64,000 nucleotides of DNA from SZUA-430 sp044220975 (GTDB lineage: Bacteria; Pseudomonadota; Alphaproteobacteria; Micropepsales; Micropepsaceae), in NCBI GenBank assembly GCA_044220975.1, contig JBGAPZ010000022.1, positions 1-64,000 on the forward strand, read 5' to 3'. The notes below the pieces were generated by a model. It was not told the origin of the DNA. It saw only the letters and a program-made list of their open reading frames with translations, and did no database searches. The translations under genes were made by a program, and so were the position numbers. Positions within the stretch are counted from its first letter, which is position 1. Each line of letters opens with the position of its first letter. Below are positions 63,416-64,000 of this stretch, piece after piece.

Positions 63416-64000
63416 TGCCGGACACGCCGGCGCGCGGGATGGGTTTGTCCAGCGGTGTCCGCCTTGGCGGCTTCTTTGGCGCATTCGGGCCGCACATGCT
63501 GTTGATGACGCCGAAGGGTTTTGTTTCGGTTCCGTCCGAGACAGGCCACGCTCACCAGCCAGCCGTCGGCGCTGCAGATCTCGCGCGGCAAGGTGATGAC
63601 ATAGGGGTCGATGACCGATGGCAGCCGGTTCGGTAGGCGAACGCGCACCGTTCGTTCCGTTTGCTTGCGATGAGGATGCTGGCGCGCATCGCGCGCGGCA
63701 GGGATGAAGGCGCGGAAGACCGCATGGGTCGGACGATACTGTTTGCCGTTCGGGACCTTGAACGACATCCGGGCCGCTGGTGGAGGCGAGTTCGAGCTTG
63801 CGCACCCCCTTCGGCCCCAGCACGATCGTGCAGGGACGGATGTCGAACAGGGGCATCCCCTTCACCGCAGGCTGCCACGATCGGGGGTGGCAGGACGCTC
63901 AGCGGTGCGGGCGCTGGAGGGGGCGGCGCGTGGGGACCGCACATGCTGTTGATCACGCCGAAGGTTTTCGTTTCGGTGCCGTCGGAGATCGCGGCGCTGA
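63416..64000 (-). CDS. Unknown repeat-containing protein, multiply frameshifted and cut by window edge
   Basis: Read leftward, conserved-looking protein sequence jumps between frames. In order: AISDGTETKTFGVINSMCGP at 63998-63935, a Pro-rich stretch, GMPLFDIRPCTIVLGPKGVR at 63865-63806, MSFKVPNGKQYRPTHAVFRA, VRLPNRLPSVIDPYVITLPR, EICSADGWLVSVA and a second copy VSDGTETKPFGVINSMCGPN at 63541-63482. The joins are explained by missing GC units near 63871, 63767 and 63690 and one missing dinucleotide near 63541. No stop codon is found before the cspA terminator. No family is recognised; the repeated motif suggests two homologous beta-rich modules. Confidence 0.5.

Noticed and set aside
63488..63990. 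Direct repeats at 63488 and 63934 as insertion-sequence or duplication borders
   Set aside because: Similarity follows the encoded amino acids and no transposase or terminal inverted repeats are present.

Overview
The window is GC-rich chromosomal DNA from an alphaproteobacterium. Support comes from the CcrM-type GANTC methyltransferase, paired F0 b and b' subunits, the order mutY - DUF721 - DsbA-like - smc, the order octaprenyl synthase - DUF2007 - tRNA1(Val) methylase - S49 peptidase - glyQ - glyS, and a CHASE4 hybrid kinase with a CtrA-like upstream site. No rRNA, tRNA, insertion sequence, prophage or CRISPR array was recognised. Most of the window is housekeeping sequence; lower taxonomy cannot be fixed from what is visible.

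Layout. 1-4.0 kb: partial cytochrome P450, two SDR oxidoreductases, an FKBP lipoprotein and a SleB-type wall hydrolase. 4.0-4.8 kb: long gene-free stretch. 4.8-7.0 kb: AraC regulator, a 44-residue metallothionein behind a leader hairpin, a small coupled ORF and an MDR oxidoreductase. 7.0-16.1 kb: ppdK, LysE exporter, TipA-like MerR regulator, VOC protein, glyS and glyQ. 16.2-26.4 kb: S49 peptidase, tRNA methylase, octaprenyl synthase and ispE (isoprenoid/quinone supply), TPR lipoprotein, ETF-quinone oxidoreductase, UDG and lytic transglycosylase. 26.4-32.7 kb: moaB, three GNAT or membrane proteins, a radical SAM protein, rnhB and DUF969/DUF979. 32.7-42.3 kb: ccrM with a GANTC-dense upstream region, two small regulator/membrane pairs, alpha/beta hydrolase, mutY, DUF721, DsbA-like and smc. 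42.3-46.7 kb: three-gene ABC/HlyD exporter. 46.9-49.4 kb: F0 ATP synthase genes (I-a-c-b'-b). 49.4-53.4 kb: GNAT, Ogt and AlkA alkylation repair, SH3 protein, nucleotidyltransferase and LytTR regulator. 53.6-55.1 kb: secreted type-B esterase. 55.1-59.8 kb: glycine cleavage operon gcvT-H-PA-PB behind a tandem glycine riboswitch. 60.4-64 kb: hybrid histidine kinase, cold-shock gene and an unknown repeat-containing gene.

The dominant anomaly is a set of reading-frame breaks. The F0 a, c, b' and b genes, ogt, the ABC permease, cspA, the small ORF after the metallothionein and the terminal gene all regain standard-looking proteins if one or two G/C bases, usually one GC unit, are added back. Essential genes are hit, so sequence error is more likely than decay. 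smc and DUF979 instead appear to lack longer internal pieces. The most biologically interesting spots are the eight GANTC sites upstream of ccrM, the metallothionein operon, and the structured gene-free region between the glycine riboswitch and the hybrid kinase.
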